The notes beneath the pieces were generated by a model. The model was not told the origin of the DNA. It saw only the letters and a program-made list of their open reading frames with translations, and did not search any database. 64,000 nt of DNA from Mycetocola manganoxydans (GTDB taxonomy: Bacteria; Actinomycetota; Actinomycetes; Actinomycetales; Microbacteriaceae): the NCBI RefSeq assembly GCF_003667545.1, contig NZ_RCUV01000007.1, forward strand, positions 1 to 64,000, written 5' to 3'. This document shows, piece after piece, positions 8,717 to 17,007 of the stretch. Position numbers and translations under genes: made by a program. Positions within the stretch are counted from its first letter, which is position 1. Each line of letters begins with the position of its first letter.

Positions 8717-9085
8717 ATGACACTTCTTCTGGAAGACCGCGACGTTCGAACCGCAGAAGCCGAGTGGGTTCCTGCGTGTCCCGTCGCCGACCTCGAACCC
8801 TCCTGGGGCGAGGCGGCGCTGATCAGGGCACGGCAGATCGCGCTCTTCCTGCTTTCGCCGCGCGAGGTTTACGCCGTCAGTCACCGTGACCCGTCGACGT
8901 CGGCGCACGTCATGGCGCGGGGGATCGTGGGATCCAGGGGTGACCGGCCGACGATCGCTTCTCCCCTGCACAAGGAGGTGTACGACCTCGGCAGCGGCGA
9001 GTGCTTCACTGACCCGACTCTGCTCCTCGAGACGTTTCGCACCCGCATCGTCGGCGGCATGATCGAGGTCGAGGTCCTGTCGTGA
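8717..9085 (+). CDS. nirD: nitrite reductase small subunit NirD
   Basis: The 122-residue protein has the Rieske-like beta fold of NirD (WVPACPVADLEPSWGEAALI, IALFLLSPREVYAVSHRDP, PLHKEVYDLGSGEC). As usual for NirD, the paired Cys-x-His metal-binding motifs of true Rieske proteins are missing, so it is not expected to bind an iron-sulfur cluster. It partners NirB. The start has a good GAGGAG ribosome site. Its stop overlaps the GTG start of the chelatase gene by four bases. Separation of nirD from nirB onto opposite strands is less common than the usual nirBD operon. Confidence 0.88.
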   Translation: MTLLLEDRDVRTAEAEWVPACPVADLEPSWGEAALIRARQIALFLLSPREVYAVSHRDPSTSAHVMARGIVGSRGDRPTIASPLHKEVYDLGSGECFTDPTLLLETFRTRIVGGMIEVEVLS

Positions 9086-9858
9086 CGGTGATCGCGCCGC
9101 CACGGACCGCCACGCGCGCCGCGCTCGTCGCGATCTCGCACGGAACCAGTTCACCGGCGGGACAATCCGCGGTGGCGAGGCTCGTCGCCGCCACGGCCGA
9201 AAGCCTCGGATCCACAACGGTCGAGGGCGGATTCGTCGACGTTCAGCAACCGGATGTGCCTGCCACACTCGGCCGGCTCCCCCCGGAGCAACCGGCCGTC
9301 GTTGTTCCCCTTCTTCTGTCAGCCGGATTCCACGTCCACGTCGACCTCGTCGATGCGGCGGCAGAATCAGAGTGTGTCGCTGTGATCGCTCCAGCGCTCG
9401 GTCCCGACGACCGCCTCGTGACCCTGCTTGCACGCCGCCTGTATGACGCAGGTCTCCGCGAGACTGATGCGGTTGTGCTCTGCGCTGCCGGATCAACGGA
9501 TGCCCGCGCGGTGGCCGACTGCCGGGAAACCGCGGGCCGCCTGTCGACTGTCCTGAACCGGGAGGTCACCGTCGGCTTCATCTCAGCCGCCTCGCCGCCG
9601 ATTGAAACTGCTGTCTCCTCCGCGAAAGCGGCCAACCCCGCTGGGCGCGTCGTCGTCTCCACCTATCTCCTGGCCCCCGGATACTTCGCGGACCTCGCGC
9701 ACCAGACGTCCGCTGATCTCGCCACCGCGCCTCTTCTCACCGAGTTCGGCGAGGTACCGGACGAGCTCGTCTCCATCGTGCGAGACCGCTACCTCGACAT
9801 CCTCGCCGGACCGGATTCTGTTCCAGCGGGCGGGGAGCACCGCATCGGGAGGCGCTGA
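9082..9858 (+). CDS. sirohydrochlorin chelatase (CbiX/SirB type)
   Basis: The 258-residue protein has two CbiX-like lobes, as in the long SirB form. The N-terminal ALVAISHGTSSPAGQ carries the metal-binding His, and a second histidine lies in LLSAGFHVHVDL. Such enzymes insert Fe2+ into sirohydrochlorin to make siroheme (or Co2+ for cobalamin). Overlap with nirD and proximity to cobA and nirB indicate siroheme synthesis for nitrite reduction. The intermediate precorrin-2 dehydrogenase is not encoded in this window. A GTG start at 9082 lies within the nirD stop. Confidence 0.85.
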   Translation: MTVIAPPRTATRAALVAISHGTSSPAGQSAVARLVAATAESLGSTTVEGGFVDVQQPDVPATLGRLPPEQPAVVVPLLLSAGFHVHVDLVDAAAESECVAVIAPALGPDDRLVTLLARRLYDAGLRETDAVVLCAAGSTDARAVADCRETAGRLSTVLNREVTVGFISAASPPIETAVSSAKAANPAGRVVVSTYLLAPGYFADLAHQTSADLATAPLLTEFGEVPDELVSIVRDRYLDILAGPDSVPAGGEHRIGRR

Positions 9859-9915
9859 CTCCGACGTCGATCCGGTGCCTCCGCCTAGAGTGGACGGAAC
9901 CCGGAAGGACCGATC

Positions 9916-10248
9916 GTGCAGAAGACATCACTCACAGCTCTCGCCAGAACCCAACTCGAGGCCGCGCGCTCTGCCTCAAGCGGTCGCAGCGCCACAACCA
10001 TCTACGGCGGACACGAGCACTCGCTCCGGCAGACTCTCATCGCGCTCAAAGCCGGCGAGGAGCTGGCGGAGCACGCGAATCCCGGCGAGGCGACCCTCCA
10101 GGTCATCGCCGGGCGGGTCAGATTGACTGCGGGGGAGAACAGCTGGGGGTGCTGGGTCGGCGACCTGATCACCATTCCGGACCGCTCCCACAGCCTCGAA
10201 GCCGAGGAGGACTCGGTCATTCTGCTGACCGTGGTCAAATCGGTCTAA
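9916..10248 (+). CDS. small cupin-domain protein
   Basis: The 110-residue protein is a single cupin barrel: LIALKAGEELAEHANPGEATLQVIAG contains the first cupin motif and GDLITIPDRSHSLEAEED the second. Only part of the usual metal-binding set (two His and one Glu, then His) is seen, so metal binding is uncertain. Small actinobacterial cupins of this type are often encoded beside nitrogen or redox genes, but no reaction is known. It lies between the chelatase gene and trmD. GTG at 9916 is chosen; a TAGAGT -10-like hexamer lies about 25 bases upstream. Confidence 0.7.
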   Translation: MQKTSLTALARTQLEAARSASSGRSATTIYGGHEHSLRQTLIALKAGEELAEHANPGEATLQVIAGRVRLTAGENSWGCWVGDLITIPDRSHSLEAEEDSVILLTVVKSV

Positions 10249-10266
10249 GCGCTTCGCACACGCGCA

Positions 10267-10272
10267 TAGGCT
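10267..10272 (+). promoter_or_regulatory. -10 hexamer of leaderless trmD promoter
   Basis: TAGGCT is followed by six bases and then the trmD ATG at 10279. No Shine-Dalgarno is present, so trmD appears to have its own promoter rather than relying on read-through from rpsP-rimM. Confidence 0.6.
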
Positions 10273-10278
10273 TTCAGC

Positions 10279-11013
10279 ATGCGCATTGATATCGTCACGA
10301 TTTTTCCGGAGTTCTTCGACGTTCTCGATATCTCGCTCCTCGGCAAGGCCCGCCAGACCGGACTGATCGACCTCGGCGTGCACAACCTCCGCGATGCCAC
10401 GACCGACCGTCACCGGACGGTCGACGACACTCCCTATGGCGGAGGCGCAGGCATGGTGATGAAGCCGGAACCCTGGGGGCAGACGCTCGACAGCATCCTC
10501 GACGAGAAGAAGAACGCGGATGCCGGTCCTCTCGTCATCTTCCCGTCACCGGCCGGCGAGGTCTTCACCCAGGCGATGGCACGAGAACTGGTCGATGAGG
10601 AGCACCTGGTTTTCGGTTGCGGTCGGTACGAAGGCATCGACCAGCGGGTGTTCGACCACACGGCAATCCGGGCACGCGTGCGGCTGGTGAGCCTCGGTGA
10701 CTACGTGCTCAACGGGGGAGAGGTCGCCGTGATGGCGATGATCGAGGCGATCGGACGTCTCATCCCTGGCGTTGTCGGCAACCCGCACTCCCTCGTCGAG
10801 GAGTCACACGAGGACGGTCTGCTCGAAGCTCCCAGCTACACCAAACCGTCGACCTGGCGGGGACTCGACGTTCCGCCGATCCTGCTCAGCGGAAACCACG
10901 GCGCGATCGCAGCATGGCGGCGTGAACAGCAACTCGAACGCACCCGCAGAGTGCGCCCGGACCTCCTCGATCGCGCGGCGAACGAGGGGGAATCTCCCAG
11001 TGCCCGGCCCTAG
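10279..11013 (+). CDS. trmD: tRNA (guanine-37-N1)-methyltransferase
   Basis: TrmD methylates G37 next to the anticodon of several tRNAs and prevents +1 frameshifting. The 244-residue SPOUT-class enzyme starts [14 protein letters not shown] and shows the knot segments ([42 protein letters not shown]). Length is typical (230-270). It is separated from rimM by the nitrite/siroheme module and carries its own leaderless promoter signature. An overlapping -10 element for the next gene lies in its last codons. Confidence 0.97.
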   Translation: MRIDIVTIFPEFFDVLDISLLGKARQTGLIDLGVHNLRDATTDRHRTVDDTPYGGGAGMVMKPEPWGQTLDSILDEKKNADAGPLVIFPSPAGEVFTQAMARELVDEEHLVFGCGRYEGIDQRVFDHTAIRARVRLVSLGDYVLNGGEVAVMAMIEAIGRLIPGVVGNPHSLVEESHEDGLLEAPSYTKPSTWRGLDVPPILLSGNHGAIAAWRREQQLERTRRVRPDLLDRAANEGESPSARP

Positions 11014-11016
11014 GCT
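11011..11016 (+). promoter_or_regulatory. -10 hexamer of a leaderless promoter overlapping the trmD stop
   Basis: TAGGCT begins at the trmD stop codon and is followed by six bases and the ATG at 11023. Confidence 0.55.
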
Positions 11017-11022
11017 TGAGCC

Positions 11023-11517
11023 ATGATTCTTCGCCGGGTTTTTCGCAGCTGGATGTTCATCGCTGCGGTCGTGCTTCCCATCTGGCCTCTGATCGGCTGG
11101 GGTATCTTCGGCGGCGGTGGGTGGGAGTTCCTCGTCCTGATCATCTCGATGCCGGTCCTCTTCATCGCAATGCTCACCGTCGCCGGCCTGATCTGGGCGC
11201 GCCCGACGGTCCGACGGGAGAAAGCTGTCTCCTGGTACGACGTCGGTGCCCTCACCCTCTGGCAAGCGTCCGTGATCGGTTTCGGTTTGTTCGGCCCGGC
11301 GTCGAACGCGTTCGCCGTGCTCGGTGTCCTCGCCGGCATCGCGACGTTCTGGCTGGTTCTGTGGGAGTTTTTCACGGATGCCAAAAAGCGCGCGAGAGAG
11401 ACACTCGCGGAGTTCGAGCAGATGGCGGCCCGCCCGACTCTCCGCCCCAACCGTCCTCGCGGCGACGCGGAAGAGATCATCGTCATTCAGGAGACGCGCG
11501 ACCGTCCCGGGCAGTGA
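11023..11517 (+). CDS. uncharacterised integral membrane protein
   Basis: I do not recognise a characterised family. The 164-residue product has about four hydrophobic segments: residues 7-27, 32-58, 75-95 and 98-118. A basic, charged cytoplasmic C-terminus follows (DAKKRARETLAEFEQMAARP, then Arg/Pro-rich). It lies between trmD and rplS. Similar small membrane proteins occur at this position in relatives, so it is probably a real conserved gene. No enzyme motif is visible. Confidence 0.65.
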   Translation: MILRRVFRSWMFIAAVVLPIWPLIGWGIFGGGGWEFLVLIISMPVLFIAMLTVAGLIWARPTVRREKAVSWYDVGALTLWQASVIGFGLFGPASNAFAVLGVLAGIATFWLVLWEFFTDAKKRARETLAEFEQMAARPTLRPNRPRGDAEEIIVIQETRDRPGQ

Positions 11518-11546
11518 GCCGCGCTTTTGCGCGGAGCATCCACTTC

Positions 11547-11587
11547 GTGGCAGAATAGACGATTGTGCCGCGGCCAGACTCTGCCAC
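11547..11587 (+). promoter_or_regulatory. candidate rplS leader hairpin
   Basis: GTGGCAGA (11547-11554) and TCTGCCAC (11580-11587) form a perfect 8-bp stem with a 25-base loop, about 105 bases upstream of rplS. It could be an autoregulatory leader structure or an unrelated repeat. A -10-like CAGAAT overlaps the left arm, which argues that the arm may lie at or before the transcription start. Confidence 0.3.
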
Positions 11588-11691
11588 AGGGGAGCCAGCG
11601 CTTTCGTCCCGGATTTCCGGGGCGGCGGACACACCCCCAATCATCCCTGAATTCGTAGTCGACCTGTGGCGGTTACAGAGAGCGAAGTAAC

Positions 11692-12039
11692 ATGCACATC
11701 CTCGACAGCGTCGATGCAGCATCCCTCAAGTCCGACATCCCCGCATTCCGCGCAGGCGACACCGTCAAGGTGCACGTCAACATCGTTGAGGGCACCCGTT
11801 CTCGAGTCCAGATCTTCCAGGGCATCGTCATCGGCCGACAGGGTGAGGGCGTCCGCGAGACGTTCGCCGTCCGCAAGGTCAGCTTCGGTGTCGGCGTCGA
11901 GCGCAAGTTCCCGGTGCACTCCCCGGTGATCGAGCAGATCGAGGTCATCACCCGCGGCGACGTGCGCCGCGCCAAGCTATACTTCCTGCGCGAACTGCGC
12001 GGCAAGAAGGCAAAGATCAAGGAGAAGCGCGATAACTAA
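11692..12039 (+). CDS. rplS: 50S ribosomal protein L19
   Basis: The 115-residue protein is L19, located at the 30S-50S interface. It matches throughout: [65 protein letters not shown]. The ATG at 11692 follows a GAGAGCGAAG purine-rich site. A strong hairpin follows the gene at 12071-12108. L19 followed by lepB and rnhB is a standard actinobacterial arrangement. Confidence 0.97.
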   Translation: MHILDSVDAASLKSDIPAFRAGDTVKVHVNIVEGTRSRVQIFQGIVIGRQGEGVRETFAVRKVSFGVGVERKFPVHSPVIEQIEVITRGDVRRAKLYFLRELRGKKAKIKEKRDN

Positions 12040-12070
12040 GTCCCGCGACTTCCGTTCCACGTGAACGAAC

Positions 12071-12108
12071 CCCGAGCTCCCCACCCGTAAACTGGTGGGG
12101 AGCTCGGG
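12071..12108 (+). terminator. 15-bp perfect hairpin between rplS and lepB
   Basis: CCCGAGCTCCCCACC (12071-12085) pairs perfectly with 12094-12108 around an 8-base loop. There is no U-tract after it, and only seven bases separate it from the lepB ATG. It may end the rplS transcript, or act as a leader structure on lepB. The loop contains TAAACT, a -10-like hexamer. Confidence 0.6.
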
Positions 12109-12115
12109 CGGTTAA

Positions 12116-12868
12116 ATGACAGAAACAACTATGCCGGCGGACGATCTGTCCGCCGCACCACAACGGCACTCCCGGCGACGGGGAACGCTGCTGTTCCTCC
12201 GCGACATTCTCATCATTTTCGTCGTCGCCCTACTGGTGTCGTTCCTCGTGAAGACCTTCCTCGTCCGGTCGTTCTACATCCCCTCCGCGTCGATGGAGGA
12301 GACTCTCCAAATCGACGACCGCATTCTCGTCAACGAACTCGTGCCAGACGTCGTCGGCCTCGAACGAGGCGATGTCGTGGTGTTCCGTGACCCGGGCGGG
12401 TGGCTGCCGCCGAGCGCGGACCCTGAAGTCCCACCGCTCACCGCCGCTGCAGACTGGGTGCTTTCCCTCGTCGGTCTGTCCGCATCCGACAGCGACGACC
12501 ATCTCATCAAGCGACTGATCGGGATGCCAGGGGACCACGTCGTCTGCTGCAACACTCTCGGGCAGATGACGGTGAACGACGTTCCCCTCAGCGAACCGTA
12601 CGTCACCCTGCCGGCAGGGACGACGGATGTCTCGGAGCTCGCCTTCGACGTCGTCGTTCCCGACAATTCGGTCTGGGTGATGGGCGACAACCGGTACAAC
12701 TCACGGGACTCCCGCTACAACCGGGAGCAGCCCGGCAACGGGTTCGTCCCCGTCGACAACGTCGTCGGGCGCGCGTTCGTGATCAGCTGGCCCACCGCGA
12801 ACTGGGGTTGGCTCGACAACCACCCCGAGGTGTTTGCGGGGATTCCCGGACCGAAAGCATCCGAATGA
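12116..12868 (+). CDS. lepB: type I signal peptidase
   Basis: LepB cleaves signal peptides from secreted proteins at the outer face of the membrane. The 250-residue protein has one N-terminal membrane segment (about residues 27-47, ILIIFVVALLVSFLVKTF). The Ser-Lys dyad follows: S59 in IPSASMEETL and K132 in HLIKRLIGMPGD. The box VWVMGDNRYNSRDSR is also present. No ribosome site is visible because the rplS-lepB hairpin abuts the ATG; an in-frame ATG at 12131 is an alternative. The last codons overlap rnhB (ATGA). Confidence 0.94.
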   Translation: MTETTMPADDLSAAPQRHSRRRGTLLFLRDILIIFVVALLVSFLVKTFLVRSFYIPSASMEETLQIDDRILVNELVPDVVGLERGDVVVFRDPGGWLPPSADPEVPPLTAAADWVLSLVGLSASDSDDHLIKRLIGMPGDHVVCCNTLGQMTVNDVPLSEPYVTLPAGTTDVSELAFDVVVPDNSVWVMGDNRYNSRDSRYNREQPGNGFVPVDNVVGRAFVISWPTANWGWLDNHPEVFAGIPGPKASE

Positions 12869-13512
12869 TGGCCGTCGCTGACCCCTCCGACCTCGTCGAA
12901 CGGGAGTTCTTCGGCACAGGGACCCGCTTCGTCATCGGATGCGACGAGGTCGGCCGCGGGGCGATCGCGGGACCCGTCGCGGTCGGCATGGCCGTCGTCG
13001 CCGCTGACTGTGGACCACATCCCGCTGGGCTTCGCGACTCCAAACTGCTCAGCGAGAAGCGGCGGGTGGAACTCGACCCGCTCGTGCGCGACTGGGTTCT
13101 GTTCTCCGCCGTCGGGATGGCAGACGCGCAGGAGGTCGACGAACTCGGTATCACGCACTGCCTCGGTCTCGCCGGCAAACGCGCGCTTCGGCTGCTCCAC
13201 GACCAGGGCGCGGACATCGCCGCAAGTATCATCCTTCTCGACGGGAATTCCGACTGGCTCAATCCCGTGCTCGCCAGCCCACTCGACGTTCGGACGCGCA
13301 TCAAGGCAGACCGGGATTGCGTGTCGGTTGCCGCGGCATCCGTCATCGCGAAGGTCCACCGAGACAACATGATGATCGCCTCCGACAGCGTGTCACCCGG
13401 CTACGGCTGGAGCGGCAACAAGGGGTACGGGAGCGAAGATCATCGCGAAGCGATCAAGTCGCTCGGTGTCACCTCGATGCACCGGAAAAGCTGGCTCGTC
13501 GCCTACGCGTAG
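12865..13512 (+). CDS. rnhB: ribonuclease HII
   Basis: RNase HII removes ribonucleotides embedded in DNA. The 215-residue protein shows the metal-binding start VIGCDEVGRGAIAGPV, the LRDSKLLSEKRR segment, the conserved KADRDCVSVAAASVIAKVHRD block and GYGWSGNKGYGS. ATG at 12865 overlaps the lepB stop by four bases; a second ATG immediately follows. A longer frame upstream would lie inside lepB and is not needed. The DUF2469 gene follows after 12 bases. Confidence 0.95.
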   Translation: MMAVADPSDLVEREFFGTGTRFVIGCDEVGRGAIAGPVAVGMAVVAADCGPHPAGLRDSKLLSEKRRVELDPLVRDWVLFSAVGMADAQEVDELGITHCLGLAGKRALRLLHDQGADIAASIILLDGNSDWLNPVLASPLDVRTRIKADRDCVSVAAASVIAKVHRDNMMIASDSVSPGYGWSGNKGYGSEDHREAIKSLGVTSMHRKSWLVAYA

Positions 13513-13524
13513 GATGGATGCACC

Positions 13525-13848
13525 ATGGAAGAAGACGAGTTCGAGGACTACGACCGCGAGGTCGAGCTTGCCCTGTATCGGGAGTATCGCGACGTCGTGT
13601 CGCAGTTCAAGTTCGTGATCGAAACGGAACGACGGTTCTATCTCGCGAACGGCGTCGACCTCGTCCGCCGTGACACCGAGCACGATTTCTACTTCGAGAT
13701 CACCATGAACGACGTGTGGGTCTGGGACGTATACCGCTCCGACCGTTTCGTGAAATCAGTGCGCGTGCTGACGTTCAAGGACGTCAACATCGAAGAGCTC
13801 TCGACGCGCGACTTCGAACTGCCCAAGGAACTCGCCCTCGACGAGTAG
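13525..13848 (+). CDS. DUF2469 family protein
   Basis: The 107-residue acidic protein (EEDEFEDYDREVELALYREYRDVV, then MNDVWVWDVYR) belongs to DUF2469, a small family found in actinobacteria almost always next to rnhB. Function is unknown; conservation suggests a core cytosolic role. The start is ATG 13525, with TAGGAT (13510-13515) as a possible -10 overlapping the rnhB stop. In relatives yraN usually follows. Here a STAND ATPase gene on the opposite strand intervenes and ends six bases away. Confidence 0.9.
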   Translation: MEEDEFEDYDREVELALYREYRDVVSQFKFVIETERRFYLANGVDLVRRDTEHDFYFEITMNDVWVWDVYRSDRFVKSVRVLTFKDVNIEELSTRDFELPKELALDE

Positions 13849-13854
13849 TCCTGA

Positions 13855-16458
13855 TCACTCCGACTGCAGCGCGTACCCGACCGCATCGTCGAGAGACAGA
13901 GCCTCACCGTCCGCCCTGGCGCGGCCGAGTGCTTCTGCATCCTCACCGTCGAGCAGCGGTGCCAGATAGCGTTCGTGGAACGAGAAGCGATTCGCGCCGT
14001 AGAGGCCCGATTGCTTTCTCAGCTCGTCCGCCGTGCGGAACAACCGTGCCGCTCGATCAACGTGCCTCGTGATTGCCGCGATGGCCGTGAGTCCCTCCAG
14101 CCCGTAGACCACCCCCTCGGCATGACCGATGTGAGCGGCCGTCGAGAGGCTCTGTTCGAACAGCGCCCGGGACTCGGCGGTTCTCCCGGCAACGAAGTTC
14201 GCCCAGCCCAGGTGCTGTAACGCCACTGTCGACCCCAGCTCGTCCTTCGCCACGTGCGTCAAGGCGAGGCTCTGCTCGAACTGTTCGATCGCACGGGGCA
14301 CGTCGTTTCTCAGGAGGGCGACGCGGCCGAGCGTCACGAGTGCCATGGCCTCACCCCAGCGATAGCCGGCTGACCGCAGCAGCTCGACACTGCGCTCGAG
14401 TGACTCCTCGGCGTGATTCGTGTCTGGGCTTCGGTCGGCCAGGATCGCGAGCGCGAGAAAGATGAGGGCAAAACCTTCGCCGACGCGGTCGCGCGAACGA
14501 TGGAAGAGCTCGACGCTCTCGGTGAGCCCAGGAACGACCCGATCGCTGGCCTCATGCCAGAGGGTGATCGACCGCGTGAAGTACAGGGCGATGGCGCGTG
14601 TGCGGTCAGGAAGCGGCGAGGCGGCACTCAGAACCTCATCCATCCACGCCCTCACCTCTCCGAGCAGGCCACCGACCCACCAGTAGATCAGTAGGCACCA
14701 CGCGAACCGTGCGACGGTGACCTGATCACCCGAATCGAGCAGATGTCGTGCCGCTGCACGCAGATTGTCGCGGTCATCATTGAGCAGCGCGATGACCTCC
14801 CGCTGGCGTGTGCCCTCGAGATCGTCCTCCACCGCCTCAGCGATGGACACGAAGTGGCGGGCGTGTGCATCCCGGGCGGCTGGCAGTTCACCCGACGCCT
14901 CGAGTTGCTCGAGGGCATATTCGCGGACCGTCGCGAGCATCGAGAAGTGGGGACGGTTTGACCGGTCGAGCTCCCGGACGAGACTGTTGTCGACGAGGGC
15001 CCCGAGCGCGGGCAGGATGTCGAGCGTGTCGCCGGTGATATCCCCGGCGACGGACTCGACGGCGTCGAGAGAGAATCCACCGGCGAACACCCCGAGTCGT
15101 GCGAGAAGCCGTTTCTCGTCGTCGCCGAGGAGCTGGGTGCTCCACTCGATGGTGCTTCTCAGGGCCCGCTGGCGCTGGGGAAGGTCACGCGCTCCGCCGG
15201 AGAGAAGGGAGAGCCGGCGGTCGAGCCGGGTCAGGATTGCGGCGGGAGGAAGCATCCGGATCCTCGCGGCAGCGAGTTCGAGGGCGAGTGGAACTCCCTC
15301 GAGGGCGACGCAGATCGCGGCGATCGCGTCGATGTTCTCAGGCGTTGCATCGAAATCGGGTTTGACCGCGCGCGCACGTTCGACGAACAGCTGGACGGCG
15401 GCGGTCCTCTTCGCGGCTGTGACGCTGACCGAGCGCCGGGTGTCCGGCAGTGCCAGTGGGCCGACGTCGACGGCATGCTCGCCGGAGACCCGGAGGAGGG
15501 ACCGGCTGGTCACGAGGAAGGTGACGCCGGGGGCCGTCGACAGGAGCGAGACCAGCACGGGCGCTGCATCGAGAACCTGTTCGAAGTTGTCGATCACGAT
15601 CAGCATGCGTCTTTGCTGGAGCGCCGTCTTGAGCTTGTCGAGAATCGGCTCGTCGCCGGTGTCGAGGACCCCGAGCGCTGCGGCGATCGCATTCGGTACG
15701 AGCGCCGGGTCCTGCACGGGAGACAGATCGGTGAACGCGACGGCGCAGTCAGGTTCCGCTGCCAGCCGATTCGCCAACTCGACGGCGAGACGAGTCTTGC
15801 CGATCCCACCGGAACCGAGAAGGGTGACGAGGCGGACGGCGTCATCGTGGAGAAGTGTGCTCGCCGTCTCCAGCTCGGCGTCGCGGCCGATCAGCTGGGT
15901 CAGCGACACAGGGAGACTGGCGATCTTGCGGGAGGGTACAGCGACCGGTTCCGCCGGCGTTCCAGCGGGGACAATCCTGGACTGATCGAACCGCTCAGCG
16001 AGGAGAGTGGCCAGGTCCGACTCGATGAGCTTGCGAAGCTCCTGCGGCGTCGAGAACGCTTTGTAGGCGGCACGGTCATCGTCGCGGATCCGGTTGAGCA
16101 GCTCCCCGAGGCGCTCCTCCCGATCGGGAGCCGGTTCGCGGATGTAGATGAGTTTCGGGAAGTCGGGTGCGAGGTTGTACTCGTCTTCGAGCCCGGAGAC
16201 GCTTTCGCCCGGAGCCACCCAACCGTATTTCTCGGCATAGATCCCGACGAAGACGTCGCTCTGTTCGAGGTACGCCCGGTACAGGTCGCGCGGTGGGTGG
16301 GGGCGTGCCCCGAGCTCGAACATGACCGGCGCGAGGTGGAGACGTTCGATCGCCAGGCGCGCGAACTTTCGCTCGAGGGCGAGTTCCTTCAGGGTGGAAC
16401 TGACGAAGACTCGCAACCGTTGGTCGGGTGTTCGGATAGCACCCGTGGTGTGCGTCAT
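13855..16458 (-). CDS. STAND NTPase: DUF4062 - NB-ARC - TPR
   Basis: This 867-residue protein has three parts. Residues about 14-100 are a DUF4062 domain (RLRVFVSSTLKELALER, then DVFVGIYAEKYGW). Residues about 185-480 are an NB-ARC/AfsR-like ATPase with Walker A GSGGIGKT at 215-222, Walker B LIVID at 286-290, and a GLPL-like GVPLALELAAARIRML. The rest is helical TPR-like repeats. DUF4062 is TIR-like in predicted fold and occurs at the N-terminus of signalling and defence-related STAND ATPases. No C-terminal LuxR-type HTH is seen, so it is not an obvious transcription factor. The target is unknown. It lies alone and antisense between DUF2469 and yraN, genes that are normally adjacent, and may be an acquired sensor or immune gene. 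Confidence 0.85.
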   Translation of the reverse strand: MTHTTGAIRTPDQRLRVFVSSTLKELALERKFARLAIERLHLAPVMFELGARPHPPRDLYRAYLEQSDVFVGIYAEKYGWVAPGESVSGLEDEYNLAPDFPKLIYIREPAPDREERLGELLNRIRDDDRAAYKAFSTPQELRKLIESDLATLLAERFDQSRIVPAGTPAEPVAVPSRKIASLPVSLTQLIGRDAELETASTLLHDDAVRLVTLLGSGGIGKTRLAVELANRLAAEPDCAVAFTDLSPVQDPALVPNAIAAALGVLDTGDEPILDKLKTALQQRRMLIVIDNFEQVLDAAPVLVSLLSTAPGVTFLVTSRSLLRVSGEHAVDVGPLALPDTRRSVSVTAAKRTAAVQLFVERARAVKPDFDATPENIDAIAAICVALEGVPLALELAAARIRMLPPAAILTRLDRRLSLLSGGARDLPQRQRALRSTIEWSTQLLGDDEKRLLARLGVFAGGFSLDAVESVAGDITGDTLDILPALGALVDNSLVRELDRSNRPHFSMLATVREYALEQLEASGELPAARDAHARHFVSIAEAVEDDLEGTRQREVIALLNDDRDNLRAAARHLLDSGDQVTVARFAWCLLIYWWVGGLLGEVRAWMDEVLSAASPLPDRTRAIALYFTRSITLWHEASDRVVPGLTESVELFHRSRDRVGEGFALIFLALAILADRSPDTNHAEESLERSVELLRSAGYRWGEAMALVTLGRVALLRNDVPRAIEQFEQSLALTHVAKDELGSTVALQHLGWANFVAGRTAESRALFEQSLSTAAHIGHAEGVVYGLEGLTAIAAITRHVDRAARLFRTADELRKQSGLYGANRFSFHERYLAPLLDGEDAEALGRARADGEALSLDDAVGYALQSE

Positions 16459-16650
16459 GAGGGCATTCTCCCGCTTCGGCGCGGCGCGGTCCAGACCATA
16501 ACTGAGGGTGGCTCAGGTTGTGGAGCCGAGGATGCGGCGCTGCAGCCGCCCCATCCACAGGTCGAGGTCGGCTGCGCGCGTCTCCACAGTTCGACGTCAG
16601 CGCGATCCGGGCCCCTCGATGTGGCCCACGATCGACGGGTGGAGGCGCTC

Positions 16651-17007
16651 ATGGCAGCAAAGGACGAACTCGGCAGGCGGGGAGAGGACCTCGCCGCCCG
16701 CTTTCTCGAGGATGCCGGCTACCGGCTCCTCGAGCGGAACTGGCGGTGCAGGCAGGGCGAGATCGACATCGTCGCGCGAACGGCGAACACCCTGGTTTTC
16801 GTCGAGGTGAAGACGCGCTCCGGTCTCGCGTTCGGACACCCGTTCGAGGCGATCACCGCGACGAAGCTCGCGCGACTGCGGGGGCTGGCTGCCGTGTGGT
16901 GCGCTGAACACTCTCCGTCCGTGGCACGGATCCGGCTCGATGCGATTGCCGTGATCGTGCCGCGCTCAGGTCAGCCGGTCGTCGAACACCTGCTCGGGGT
17001 GTACTGA
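16651..17007 (+). CDS. yraN: YraN family (UPF0102) nuclease-fold protein
   Basis: The 118-residue protein has a restriction-endonuclease-like core: GRRGEDLAARFLEDAGY, then RQGEIDIVART and LVFVEVKTRSG, supplying the E-x-D ... E-V-K metal-binding set. It is usually encoded beside comM and dprA and thought to act on DNA or Holliday-junction-like substrates, but its role is unproven. ATG at 16651 is chosen for the GGAGG at 16641-16645 and homology; the frame extends further upstream without meaning. Its TGA overlaps the comM ATG (TGATG). Confidence 0.9.
   Translation: MAAKDELGRRGEDLAARFLEDAGYRLLERNWRCRQGEIDIVARTANTLVFVEVKTRSGLAFGHPFEAITATKLARLRGLAAVWCAEHSPSVARIRLDAIAVIVPRSGQPVVEHLLGVY

Noticed and set aside
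14765-16650. Long plus-strand open frames opposite the STAND ATPase, one running into yraN
   Set aside because: Only the last 118 codons (from 16651) resemble a protein. The rest is the low-complexity complement of the ATPase gene.
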